Assembly: GCA_965224065.1 (NCBI GenBank)
Contig: CBDCYF010000005.1
Coordinates: 1,116,001 to 1,180,000 of the forward strand
From: JAOTZA01 sp965224065
GTDB lineage: Bacteria > Acidobacteriota > Thermoanaerobaculia > Multivoradales > JAHEKO01
Reading direction: 5' to 3'
Length of the DNA stretch: 64,000 nucleotides
Shown piece after piece: positions 49,799 through 57,471 of the stretch. How positions within the stretch are numbered: position 1 is the stretch's first letter; each line of letters starts with the position of its first letter. The notes under the pieces are model-generated. The model saw nothing but the letters and a program-made list of their open reading frames with translations, was not told the origin of the DNA and searched no databases. A program made the translations under genes and the position numbers.

Positions 49799-50686
49799 AT
49801 GAGCGCCGCGCGCAAGTTTCTTCCCGCCCTATTCGCCGCCACCGCGATGTCTGTCCCCGCCGACGCAGAAACCACCGATCCGATGGCTGCAGGCCGGGCC
49901 GCCTGGGCCCGGCGCGCCGAAGGGCATCAGGGGCCGCGGGCCGACCCCGGCCCGATCCGCGAGGCGGTGGCCGCGTTCGAGTCAGCCCTCGAAGCCGAGC
50001 CGGAGAACCTGGCGGCCCGTGTCGGTCTGATCAAGGCCCTCTATTATCTCGGCGAGCACGCCATCCAAGGTCGTGACGAGAAGCTGGTTTGTTTCGAGCG
50101 CGGGCGGCGACTCGCCGAGGACGGAATCGACCAGCTCGCCGCGGGATACGCTGGCGACCCCCGACCCAACCTGAGAAGCGGTCCGGTGCCTCCGAGGCTG
50201 GTAGATCACCTGGCCGGAACGCCCGAGGCGCGCGGCATCTATCTGTGGGGCTCGATTCAATGGGGCCTGTGGGGACGCCATCGCGGCAAGATCGCGGCGG
50301 CGCGGCAGGGAGTGGCCGGCAAGATCCGCGACTACGCCACCGTGGCCGTCGCGCTCGACGAGCAATACGAAAACGCCGGCGGTCACCGGGTGCTCGGCCG
50401 GCTGCACGCGGAGGCCCCCAAGCTTCCCTTCATCACCGGCTGGATCGACCGGGATCTCGCCATCCGTTCGCTCGAGCGCGCGGTGGCGCTCGCTCCTGAC
50501 GATCTGTTGAGCGAGCTCTATCTCATCGAAGCGTTGCTCGAGTACGACGGCTCGCGCCGCCCCGAGGCGGTCGACCGGCTGCGGCTCCTCGTGACCCAGA
50601 CTCCCAACCCCGACTATCTGGTCGAGGAGTTGCAGGCGCTGGCGGACGGCCAGAAGCTTCTGGCAAGCCTCGGGGCCCACTCTTGA
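49799..50686 (+). CDS. TPR-like exported protein (TatT family)
   Basis: The 295-residue protein has a signal peptide (FLPALFAATAMSVPADA) and a helical-repeat body: AVAAFESALEAEPENLAARV, IYLWGSIQWGLWGRHRGKIA, AVALDEQYENAGGHRVLGRL, LPFITGWIDRDLAIRSLERA and VALAPDDLLSELYLIEALLE. The pattern is that of TatT-like periplasmic proteins, best known as partners of TRAP transporters (TRAP-T), but no TRAP genes are present. Similar proteins occur alone in many diderms. The dehydratase gene starts 4 nt after its stop; the two are likely co-transcribed. Confidence 0.75.
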   Translation: MSAARKFLPALFAATAMSVPADAETTDPMAAGRAAWARRAEGHQGPRADPGPIREAVAAFESALEAEPENLAARVGLIKALYYLGEHAIQGRDEKLVCFERGRRLAEDGIDQLAAGYAGDPRPNLRSGPVPPRLVDHLAGTPEARGIYLWGSIQWGLWGRHRGKIAAARQGVAGKIRDYATVAVALDEQYENAGGHRVLGRLHAEAPKLPFITGWIDRDLAIRSLERAVALAPDDLLSELYLIEALLEYDGSRRPEAVDRLRLLVTQTPNPDYLVEELQALADGQKLLASLGAHS

Positions 50687-50690
50687 GACG

Positions 50691-51665
50691 GTGACGCCGC
50701 CCCTCGAGCCACTCGACGAGCTTTACGGCCGCGTCGCCGCCGCACGGGAACGCCTCGCGGGGCACGCGCATCGAACGCCCGTCGTCACCTCGCAAACCCT
50801 CGACCGGCTCGTCGGTGCGAGTGTCTTTCTCAAGTGCGAGAACCTCCAGCGAGTCGGGGCCTTCAAGTTTCGAGGCGCCTACAATGCCATCTCGCAACTG
50901 TCCCCGGAACAGCGAGCGGCCGGCGTCTTCACGTACTCATCGGGTAACCACGCGCAGGCGGTGGCGTTGGCCGGTCGGCTCCTCGGGGTGCAAACGACCA
51001 TCGTCATGCCCGCTAACGCCCCGCGTCCCAAGCGGGCGGCGACCGAAGGGTACGGCGCCACGGTGATCGAGTACGACCCCGATGAGGAGAGAAGGAGCCA
51101 AGTGGCCGAGCGGCTGGCTCGGGAAAGCGGCGCCGTCATCGTGCCCCCCTACGACCACATCGACATCATCGCCGGCCAGGGGACGGCGGCTGCCGAGCTC
51201 CACGAACAGGCCGGTCCGCTCGAGATGTTGCTGGCGCCCTGCGGCGGCGGCGGCCTGCTGAGCGGAACCGCCATCGCCACTCGCAAGCTGTCGCCTGAGT
51301 GCAAAGTGGTCGGTATCGAGCCCGAGGTCGCCGACGACGCCACCCGGTCGTTCCGCACCGGTGAGCTCCACACGGTGCGCAATCCGCCGACCATCGCCGA
51401 CGGCACACGAACGCCGTCGCTCGGGAAGATCAACTTCCGGGTCGTTCGCCGCTATGTCGACGACATGCGCACCGTATCGGAGGACGCCATCCGGCAAGCG
51501 GTGTTGTTTCTACTTCAGAGAACCAAATTGGTCGTCGAGCCGTCGGGTGTCCTGGGCGTCGCCGCTCTTCTGTCCGGAGTCGTCGAGCCCGCGCCGCGCA
51601 CCGGCGTCATCCTGAGCGGCGGCAACATCGACCCGCCGGTGCTCGCCGACATCCTCACGCAATAG
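50691..51665 (+). CDS. Threonine/serine dehydratase, PLP-dependent
   Basis: The 324-residue fold-type II PLP enzyme has LKCENLQRVGAFKFRGAYNA with the PLP lysine, SSGNHAQAVALAGRL, the phosphate-binding loop APCGGGGLLSG and VILSGGNIDP at the end. Length and lack of a C-terminal regulatory domain fit catabolic threonine dehydratase or serine racemase-type enzymes rather than biosynthetic IlvA. It converts threonine to 2-oxobutanoate and ammonia, or serine to pyruvate. Start GTG at 50691. Confidence 0.92.
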   Translation: MTPPLEPLDELYGRVAAARERLAGHAHRTPVVTSQTLDRLVGASVFLKCENLQRVGAFKFRGAYNAISQLSPEQRAAGVFTYSSGNHAQAVALAGRLLGVQTTIVMPANAPRPKRAATEGYGATVIEYDPDEERRSQVAERLARESGAVIVPPYDHIDIIAGQGTAAAELHEQAGPLEMLLAPCGGGGLLSGTAIATRKLSPECKVVGIEPEVADDATRSFRTGELHTVRNPPTIADGTRTPSLGKINFRVVRRYVDDMRTVSEDAIRQAVLFLLQRTKLVVEPSGVLGVAALLSGVVEPAPRTGVILSGGNIDPPVLADILTQ

Positions 51666-51775
51666 AGCCAAGCGGATCTGGCCCGGCGACGGGCGTGTGG
51701 AGGCATGTGCCTTGCAACCCACCTGGGATTCGCGTGCGGAGCATCCCGACACACACCAACTTTGGGAGGACCAGC

Positions 51776-52348
51776 ATGAAGCGTACCGTTGTCGCAGCGA
51801 CCTTTTTGAGTGCCATCTTGGCTGTCGCAGGAGACGCCCGAGCCCAGGAGTCCAAATTTCTCCTCGGGATTGAATCTCGACCGACAGCGACAAATCATGA
51901 ACTGGATCTGAACTTGGCGCCCAACTTCAGCTTTCGGCTCTCCGAGAGATTCCGCCTCGACGCCTCGGCCGGTGTGTTGTACAGCGAGCTGGACGGCTAC
52001 ACCGTGAGGCTCTACCCCGGGTTTCGCTACTACTTCCGGCCCAGCGGGAAGCTGAGACTCAACTCGGGCGCGTCACTGGGATTCGAGTTGTTCGATGAGA
52101 CCGATGACCGCGGGCCGATCGTGGCGGGCGCACTCGCCAAGGCCGACGGCTTGGCAGATGCCGGCGCGCCCGGGCTTCGAGACGACGGGGTGTCGTTCCG
52201 TCTGGTGCCCCTGGAGCTCGAGTACTGGGCGTTTCGGCGCACCGCGCTGACCTTCGCCTTCGACCACGAGTCGACGCCGTTCGACAACGACGACTTCGAA
52301 AGCGACGGCTACGGGGTCGCGGTGGGCTTGCGCTTCCGGCTCAAATAG
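51776..52348 (+). CDS. Small outer-membrane beta-barrel protein
   Basis: A ribosome site GGGAGGA (51764-51770) sets ATG 51776; the in-frame sequence before it is untranslated leader. The 190-residue protein has a signal peptide ending VAGDARAQES and an alternating beta pattern (LDLNLAPNFSFRLSERFRLD, LYPGFRYYFRPSGKLRLNSG, LEYWAFRRTALTFAFDHEST) ending in VAVGLRFRLK, with the expected aromatic/hydrophobic C-terminal strand. It fits an eight-stranded OmpX/OmpW-like barrel. Function unknown. Its last 8 nt overlap the convergent NUDIX-MBL gene. Confidence 0.78.
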   Translation: MKRTVVAATFLSAILAVAGDARAQESKFLLGIESRPTATNHELDLNLAPNFSFRLSERFRLDASAGVLYSELDGYTVRLYPGFRYYFRPSGKLRLNSGASLGFELFDETDDRGPIVAGALAKADGLADAGAPGLRDDGVSFRLVPLELEYWAFRRTALTFAFDHESTPFDNDDFESDGYGVAVGLRFRLK

Positions 52349-53993
52349 AGCCCAGCTCACGCAGCCGGTCTAGGTGGGCCTGGAGCTGGCGCGCCGCCAG
52401 CGGCCGGGCCATGGGCAGGATGTCGTCGTAGACCGTGTCCAGGAGTGTCTCGGTCTCTCGCAGGCCGGCACGCCAGGCGTCGAGGATCCGGCGTTCCCTC
52501 CCCAGCCGGTGCTCGACCAGCCGGTCGAGAAAGGCAGCGGGCCGGTGGATCGTCGGCCCGTGCGCCGGGAAGAGTGTGTCCACGTCGAGAGCGCGGACGC
52601 TGTCGAGCGAATCCAGATACTGCGTCATGTCGCCCTCGGGAGGGTCGATGACGAGCGTGCCGTAGCCCGCCACCAGGTCGCCGGCCAGAAGCGACCCCCC
52701 GGTCTCGTCCAGAAAGACCAGATGGCCGCGTGCGTGCCCCGGCGTGTGAAGGATCCGCACGTGCATCGGTGGATCGCCCGCCAGCACCACCCGGTCGTCG
52801 TCCTGAAGGGCCCGATCCACCCGGATCCCCACGCTTTTAACCCGCTCGGCGGTCGCGGGATGCGCGCACACCGGCACCCCGAGCTCCTCCCGCACGGAAT
52901 TGACGGCCCCAACGTGGTCCCGGTGGTGATGGGTCAGCCAGATCGCGGTGATCTTGCGGCCTTCGGATTCGAGCCGGCGCAACGCTCCCAGGAGGTCATC
53001 GATCCGCTCCGGAAAAGGAGTCCCGGGGTCCACCAGGACGGTCTCCCCGTGACCCAGCACGTAGACATTGGTGTGGGTCGCGGGGGGCAGCGTCGGGGTC
53101 TCGACCGGAAAGAGAAGGACACCGGGTCGAAACTCGATCCGGCGAAAAGGACCGATGTTGGCCTCACTCGGATCCAGCAGCCGCCCGAGCCCCTTCTGGG
53201 GGCCATCTTCACCCAGCACCTGCAAGATGTGGAGTATCGGTGGCGCGGTGATCACCTCTCCTCCCTGCCAACAGGCGATGGCCTCGTCAGGAGTGACCCA
53301 CTCTCCGCTGGCCAGCTCTCCCGGAATCACCTCGGGCTGGAGCGTGTAGTCCTCCGGCCACTCCAGGAGGAAAAACCTGTTGTCGAACCGTACCGGCCCC
53401 AGGGGCGGGGTCAACCAGCGGCCCGCATAGGTCAGTTGAGTGGCGTCCGGACGCAGCCCGAGACCTCGCATCGACGCTGCGAAATCGGTCTCACCGGCGA
53501 GAAGCGCCTGACGAGCCTTCCTCAGATCGCCCCGGCGGGGCCCGGCGATGGCGATGGCGATGGCGATGGCCTCGCCACCGGGCAGAACCCCGGTCTCCTC
53601 GAAGAGCTCGCGCAGCGCGGCCGCGACGACGCCGGGCGCGAGCACCGGCTCCAGATCGACCCCGGCCAACACCTGCCCGGGCATCCCGGCCTCGCGCGGG
53701 CCGCGATCCCCCCCTACAGGCCTCCCTTCGACTGCCAGAGCCTCGTCGGCCCGCGCCCGTCCGCCGCCGGGGAAGGCGTGCCATCCACCCATAAAGGCCA
53801 GATCGGGTGAACGCCGAACCCAGAAGACCTCCAGGCGCCTCTCCCTGGAGCGCCATAGAACAACCGAGGCGGAGGCTCGGACCCGGGTCTGGCCCAGACC
53901 CTGAGCCGCAGCGGCAGCCGCTCCGCCAAGCTCCGCCAGCACCTTCTCGTACAAGCCGGTTTCTGCACCGGCGTTGTGCCGCCACTCCTCCAT
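52341..53993 (-). CDS. NUDIX hydrolase fused to a metallo-beta-lactamase-fold protein
   Basis: The 550-residue protein has a NUDIX domain (about 40-270) with the box AALRELFEETGVL, preceded by MGGWHAFPGGGRA. A beta-lactamase-like hydrolase follows (about 300-480) with the metal motif WLTHHHRDHVGAV, HTPGHARGHLVFLD, LLAGDLVAGYGTLVI and LFPAHGPTI, ending with a helical C-terminal domain like LACTB2. LACTB2-type proteins are RNA or acyl hydrolases; NUDIX parts usually cleave nucleoside-diphosphate linkages or CoA. Between the NUDIX box and the metallo domain lies (Ala-Ile)n, encoded by a hexanucleotide repeat. Start ATG 53993, leaderless-type promoter. Confidence 0.85.
   Translation of the reverse strand: MEEWRHNAGAETGLYEKVLAELGGAAAAAAQGLGQTRVRASASVVLWRSRERRLEVFWVRRSPDLAFMGGWHAFPGGGRARADEALAVEGRPVGGDRGPREAGMPGQVLAGVDLEPVLAPGVVAAALRELFEETGVLPGGEAIAIAIAIAGPRRGDLRKARQALLAGETDFAASMRGLGLRPDATQLTYAGRWLTPPLGPVRFDNRFFLLEWPEDYTLQPEVIPGELASGEWVTPDEAIACWQGGEVITAPPILHILQVLGEDGPQKGLGRLLDPSEANIGPFRRIEFRPGVLLFPVETPTLPPATHTNVYVLGHGETVLVDPGTPFPERIDDLLGALRRLESEGRKITAIWLTHHHRDHVGAVNSVREELGVPVCAHPATAERVKSVGIRVDRALQDDDRVVLAGDPPMHVRILHTPGHARGHLVFLDETGGSLLAGDLVAGYGTLVIDPPEGDMTQYLDSLDSVRALDVDTLFPAHGPTIHRPAAFLDRLVEHRLGRERRILDAWRAGLRETETLLDTVYDDILPMARPLAARQLQAHLDRLRELGSI
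53544..53576. repeat. In-frame hexanucleotide repeat in the NUDIX-MBL gene
   Basis: GGCGAT is repeated five times followed by GGC; on the minus strand it encodes alternating Ala-Ile. Gain or loss of units keeps the frame. Confidence 0.95.
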
Positions 53994-54000
53994 CCGCGCG

Positions 54001-54006
54001 CTTATA
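54001..54006 (-). promoter_or_regulatory. -10 hexamer for the NUDIX-MBL gene, leaderless layout
   Basis: On the minus strand TATAAG is followed by 7 nt and the ATG at 53993, with no ribosome site. Confidence 0.45.
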
Positions 54007-54143
54007 ACACACCGTTCGCGCCCTCACGACGCAGGCACAGCGGTGGACTGGAAGCTTGCTTTGACGTAAGCTAGCCGAAATCCCGCGTGAAAAATCCGGG
54101 AGTGCTTATATCGGACACAAGAGAGGCCACAATGAGGTGCAAA

Positions 54144-54275
54144 CGGGGGGTTCCGCTAGCCAAACATTGTCCTATCCCTCTCTTTTGAGAGATCAAGCAT
54201 CCATTCAACGTATCTGACCAACTCCCCTCTCCACAGGGGTTTACCAAGTCAACCTACCGGAATCGGAACCCCCCG
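54144..54275. ncRNA. Candidate structured RNA or small palindromic element
   Basis: A perfect 12-bp closing pair (CGGGGGGTTCCG, 54144-54155, with CGGAACCCCCCG, 54264-54275) encloses 108 nt that include two compact hairpins: CTCTC-TTTT-GAGAG (54178-54191) and CCCCT-ctccac-AGGGG (54224-54239). The sequence is visibly AT-richer than the genes on both sides. Strand is undetermined. A folded RNA (leader or small RNA) and a miniature inverted-repeat element are both possible. No family was recognised, and it does not match tRNA, tmRNA, SRP or 6S signatures that I could check. Confidence 0.35.
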
Positions 54276-54434
54276 GCACCACCAACCTCCCGTCCCGCCG
54301 GAACCGCCCGAGAGCCCGCTCCCAAGCTCACGCTGTTCTCTTACTACCTAAAGATGCCGCTCGAGGCGATTTTCTGACGATTTTTTTAAAAAAATTTGCT
54401 CGGGGCGCCTGGGGCGACCCCTGAGGCCGGCCCG
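54276..54434. other. sufT upstream region with T/A tract
   Basis: Contains TTTTTTTAAAAAAA (54381-54394), a perfect 14-bp palindrome about 40 bp upstream of the sufT -10 box, in the position of an UP element. No gene was seen between 53994 and 54446 apart from the structured segment before it. Confidence 0.35.
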
Positions 54435-54440
54435 TATAAT
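54435..54440 (+). promoter_or_regulatory. -10 hexamer for sufT, leaderless layout
   Basis: A perfect TATAAT is followed by 6 nt and the GTG at 54447. This is the cleanest example in the window of the recurrent leaderless promoter layout. Confidence 0.65.
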
Positions 54441-54446
54441 CCCACC

Positions 54447-54995
54447 GTGTACTCCGAACGCACCATACTGACAAGGAATGTCGGCGCCATCCAGATCCCC
54501 GATGGGGACGCGGCGACTCTGCCTGAAGGCACCGATGTCCTGATCACTCAGGAGCTCGGGGGCAGCTTTACGGTCATGACCGAGCGCGGCGCCATGTTTC
54601 GCATCGACGAAAAAAACGCCGACGCCCTGGGCCGTGAAGTGACCGAGCCCGAGCCCGAGCCCGATTCCGCCGAGATCGACGGCACACTCGAGGAGCGGAT
54701 CTGGGCCAAGATGCGCAAGTGCTACGACCCCGAGATCCCGGTCAACATCGTCGATCTCGGGCTGGTCTACGACTGCGCGATCGAGGAGACCGACGACGGC
54801 GGGCAGAAAGTCGCCATCAAGATGACGCTGACGGCTCCCGGATGCGGAATGGGGCCGGTGCTGGCGCACGACGTCAAGACCCGCATCGAGGAGATCCCCG
54901 ATGTCGCCGAAGCCGAGATCGAGGTCGTCTTCGATCCGCCCTGGGGCCCCAACATGATGAGTGAGGCGGCCAGGCTGCAGCTCGGCTTCATGTAA
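54447..54995 (+). CDS. sufT: SufT-family Fe-S cluster assembly protein
   Basis: The 182-residue protein has the N-terminal SufT-specific region (ERTILTRNVGAIQIPDGDAA, TLPEGTDVLITQELGGSFTV, FRIDEKNADALGREV) and a C-terminal MIP18/DUF59 domain (KMRKCYDPEIPVNIVDLGLV, MTLTAPGCGMGPVLAHDVK, VVFDPPWGPNMMSEAARLQL). SufT helps load Fe-S clusters onto apoproteins in SUF-type systems. The single Cys in TAPGCGMG is conserved. The start is the GTG after the TATAAT box; an earlier frame opening would put the promoter inside the gene. Other suf genes are not in the window. Confidence 0.92.
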   Translation: MYSERTILTRNVGAIQIPDGDAATLPEGTDVLITQELGGSFTVMTERGAMFRIDEKNADALGREVTEPEPEPDSAEIDGTLEERIWAKMRKCYDPEIPVNIVDLGLVYDCAIEETDDGGQKVAIKMTLTAPGCGMGPVLAHDVKTRIEEIPDVAEAEIEVVFDPPWGPNMMSEAARLQLGFM

Positions 54996-55037
54996 TCCGA
55001 AACGCCGGAAACGCCTCGCACCCCCCGAGGGGCCGTC

Positions 55038-57467
55038 TCAGTCGATGGGCGGAAACCGCGACGGATCGCTCCGGCGCATCATCCCGTACGCCGCCTCGAA
55101 GATGTCCTCGCGGCTGGGTTTGGAGAAGTAGTCGCCATCCGAGCCGTAGGCGGGCCGGTGGGGCTTGCCGGTGACCGTGATTGGGTCGCAGTCCAGCCAC
55201 TCGTACCCGCCCTGCTCCTCGAGCACCCGCTGCATGACATAGGCGGTGGCTCCTCCCGGCACGTCTTCGTCGACAAAAAGCACGCGGTTGGTCCGCTCGA
55301 GCGACGCTACGACGTGGCCTTGCAGATCAAAGGGCAACAGCGTCTGGAGATCGACCACTTCGGCCTCGATCCCCACGCGGGCCAGGAGCTCGGCCGCCGC
55401 CAGCGAGATGCGGCAGCAGGCTCCGTACGTCACCAGCGTCAGGTCGGCTCCCGGCCGCAGGGTCTCGGGTGAGCCCAGCGGGATGGTGAGCTCGCCGATG
55501 TTGGACGGCATGGGCTCCTTGAGCCGGTAGCCATTGAGCACCTCGACCACGATCGCCGGGTCATCCGAGCGCAGCAGCGTGTTGTACATACCGGCGGCGC
55601 GAGTCATGTCTCGCGGCACACACAGATGGAGGCCGCGGGTCAGATTGAGGATGCCGGCCATCGGCGACCCGGAGTGCCAGACTCCTTCCAGACGATGGCC
55701 GCGCGTGCGGACGATCACCGGCGCCTTCTGGGCGCCACGGGTGCGCCAACGCAAGGTCGCCAGGTCGTCGGAGAGAATCTGCAGCGCGTAGAGCAGGTAG
55801 TCCAAATACTGGATCTCTGCAATCGGACGAAACCCGCGCATCGCGAGTCCGATCGCCTGGCCGATGATGGTGGCCTCGCGGATCCCGGTATCGCTCACCC
55901 GCAGCGCCCCGTACTTCTCCTGGAGGCCCACCATCCCCTGGTTGACGTCGCCCAGCCGCCCGACGTCCTCGCCAAAGGCCACCAGGTTGGGCATCCGCTC
56001 GAGAGCCGCGTCAAAACAAGCGTTCAAGATCTCGAAGCCCCGCGCCTGAGCCGGGTCATCATCGAACTCCGCCGAGACGGCATCGATCAACAGCGCCGAT
56101 TCGTCCCCCGAGCTGTAGAGGTCCGAGCCGTACCGCCTGCGGTTTTCATCCAGATGGCCCCGTCTCCAATCGATCAGCTCCCGCCGCTCGCCGGAATCCC
56201 GGCCGCGGGTGTGAATCAGGATCTCGGCCGCCGCAGCCGCGAGGTCGCGGCGCAACGGATTGAGCTGCTTGGCCAGCCGCTGCCGGACGGCCCGCACTTC
56301 CGCGTCGCTCTCCCCGCCTGCAAGGCCGCCTTCCACCCGCTCGGCGAGCGCTACCAGACGGTCCCGCTCGGCTTCGAGCGGGGCGCGAAACTCGTCCCAG
56401 GCCCGACGCTGCGCCTCGCGCACGGCCTGGACCTCCTCTTCTTCAGCGGCCGTCAGCTCGGCGTCGGTCGCGATGTCCTGGCGCACGATCCAATCGCGCA
56501 TCCGGCGGATACCGTCGTACTCGGTCTCCCACTCCAACCGCTCCGGGCTCTTGTAGCGCTCGTGACTCCCGGAGGTCGAGTGACCCTGCGGCTGGGTCAT
56601 CTCACTGACGTGCACGATTGCCGGGACGTGCTCACGCCGCACGATCTCGGCCGCGTTGAGATAAGTCTCACAAAGCGCCGGGTAGTCCCAGCCACGAACG
56701 GTGTAGATGTCGTAGCCCTCGATGCTCCCGGGCCCGCGTTGGAACCCGCGCACCAGACCCGAGATGTCGCTTTTGGTGATCTGGAACTCGTTCGGCACCG
56801 AGATGCCGTAGCCATCGTCCCAGATCGACAGCAGCATGGGCGCGCGGAGTACCCCGGCCGCGTTGACCGACTCCCAGAACAAGCCCTCGGCACAGGTGGC
56901 GTTGCCGATGGTGCCAAAGGCGATCTCGTTGCCGCCGGCTGAGAATCCCGAGAAATCCTCCAGCCCGTCCAATTCGCGATAGAGCCGCGAAGCATAGGCG
57001 AGACCGACGAGACGAGGCATCTGGGAGCCGGTGGGTGAAAGATCCGCCGACGAGTGAAAGTCGCCCGTCAGAGGCAGCCACGAGCCATCCTCGGCCAGAA
57101 ACCGCGTCGCAAAGTGGGCGTTCATTTGGCGGCCGGCCGAGCACGGCTCGCGTTGCGGGTCGGGATCGGCATAGAGCTGGGCAAAAAGCTGCTCCACCGT
57201 CACCAGCCCCAGGGCCAGCATCAGAGTCTGGTCGCGGTAGTAGCCGGAGCGCACATCACCCGGCCGAAAGGCGCGCGCCATCGCCACCTGGGCCACTTCC
57301 TTGCCATCGCCAAAGATGCCGAACTTCGCCTTGCCGGTCAGCACCTCCTTGCGGCCCAAAAGACTCGCCTCGCGGCTGCGAAACGCGGTGCGGTAGTCGC
57401 GCAGGATCGGCTCGCCGGTGAAGGGCGGCGGGGCCTTGCGAGTTTTGGAGCGCAGATCCTCGGTCAT
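55038..57467 (-). CDS. Branched-chain-type 2-oxoacid dehydrogenase E1, alpha-beta fusion
   Basis: The 809-residue protein joins E1-alpha (about 1-340) and E1-beta (about 470-809) of a 2-oxoacid dehydrogenase. In alpha: YYRDQTLMLALGLVTVEQLF, IAFGTIGNATCAEGLFWESV and LSIWDDGYGIS (TPP loop). In beta: GEDVGRLGDVNQGMVGLQEK, IGQAIGLAMRGFRPIAEIQY and VDLQTLLPFDLQGHV. A helical linker of about 120 residues rich in Glu/Arg/Ala separates them. Such fusions make up the E1 of branched-chain or other acyl-CoA-forming complexes; E2 and E3 are elsewhere. The gene begins 4 nt after the REC-LpxC stop and is thus cotranscribed with it, a link that could couple fatty-acyl precursor supply to lipid A control. 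Confidence 0.9.
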   Translation of the reverse strand: MTEDLRSKTRKAPPPFTGEPILRDYRTAFRSREASLLGRKEVLTGKAKFGIFGDGKEVAQVAMARAFRPGDVRSGYYRDQTLMLALGLVTVEQLFAQLYADPDPQREPCSAGRQMNAHFATRFLAEDGSWLPLTGDFHSSADLSPTGSQMPRLVGLAYASRLYRELDGLEDFSGFSAGGNEIAFGTIGNATCAEGLFWESVNAAGVLRAPMLLSIWDDGYGISVPNEFQITKSDISGLVRGFQRGPGSIEGYDIYTVRGWDYPALCETYLNAAEIVRREHVPAIVHVSEMTQPQGHSTSGSHERYKSPERLEWETEYDGIRRMRDWIVRQDIATDAELTAAEEEEVQAVREAQRRAWDEFRAPLEAERDRLVALAERVEGGLAGGESDAEVRAVRQRLAKQLNPLRRDLAAAAAEILIHTRGRDSGERRELIDWRRGHLDENRRRYGSDLYSSGDESALLIDAVSAEFDDDPAQARGFEILNACFDAALERMPNLVAFGEDVGRLGDVNQGMVGLQEKYGALRVSDTGIREATIIGQAIGLAMRGFRPIAEIQYLDYLLYALQILSDDLATLRWRTRGAQKAPVIVRTRGHRLEGVWHSGSPMAGILNLTRGLHLCVPRDMTRAAGMYNTLLRSDDPAIVVEVLNGYRLKEPMPSNIGELTIPLGSPETLRPGADLTLVTYGACCRISLAAAELLARVGIEAEVVDLQTLLPFDLQGHVVASLERTNRVLFVDEDVPGGATAYVMQRVLEEQGGYEWLDCDPITVTGKPHRPAYGSDGDYFSKPSREDIFEAAYGMMRRSDPSRFPPID

Positions 57468-57471
57468 GGAC

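Noticed and set aside
53544..53576. GGCGAT repeats as a CRISPR or minisatellite array
   Set aside because: Only five 6-nt units inside a coding frame, no spacers and no cas genes.
54144..54275. tRNA, tmRNA, SRP RNA or 6S RNA
   Set aside because: No CCA end, T-loop GTTCGA box, SRP tetraloop region or 6S-type bubble was found in the segment on either strand.
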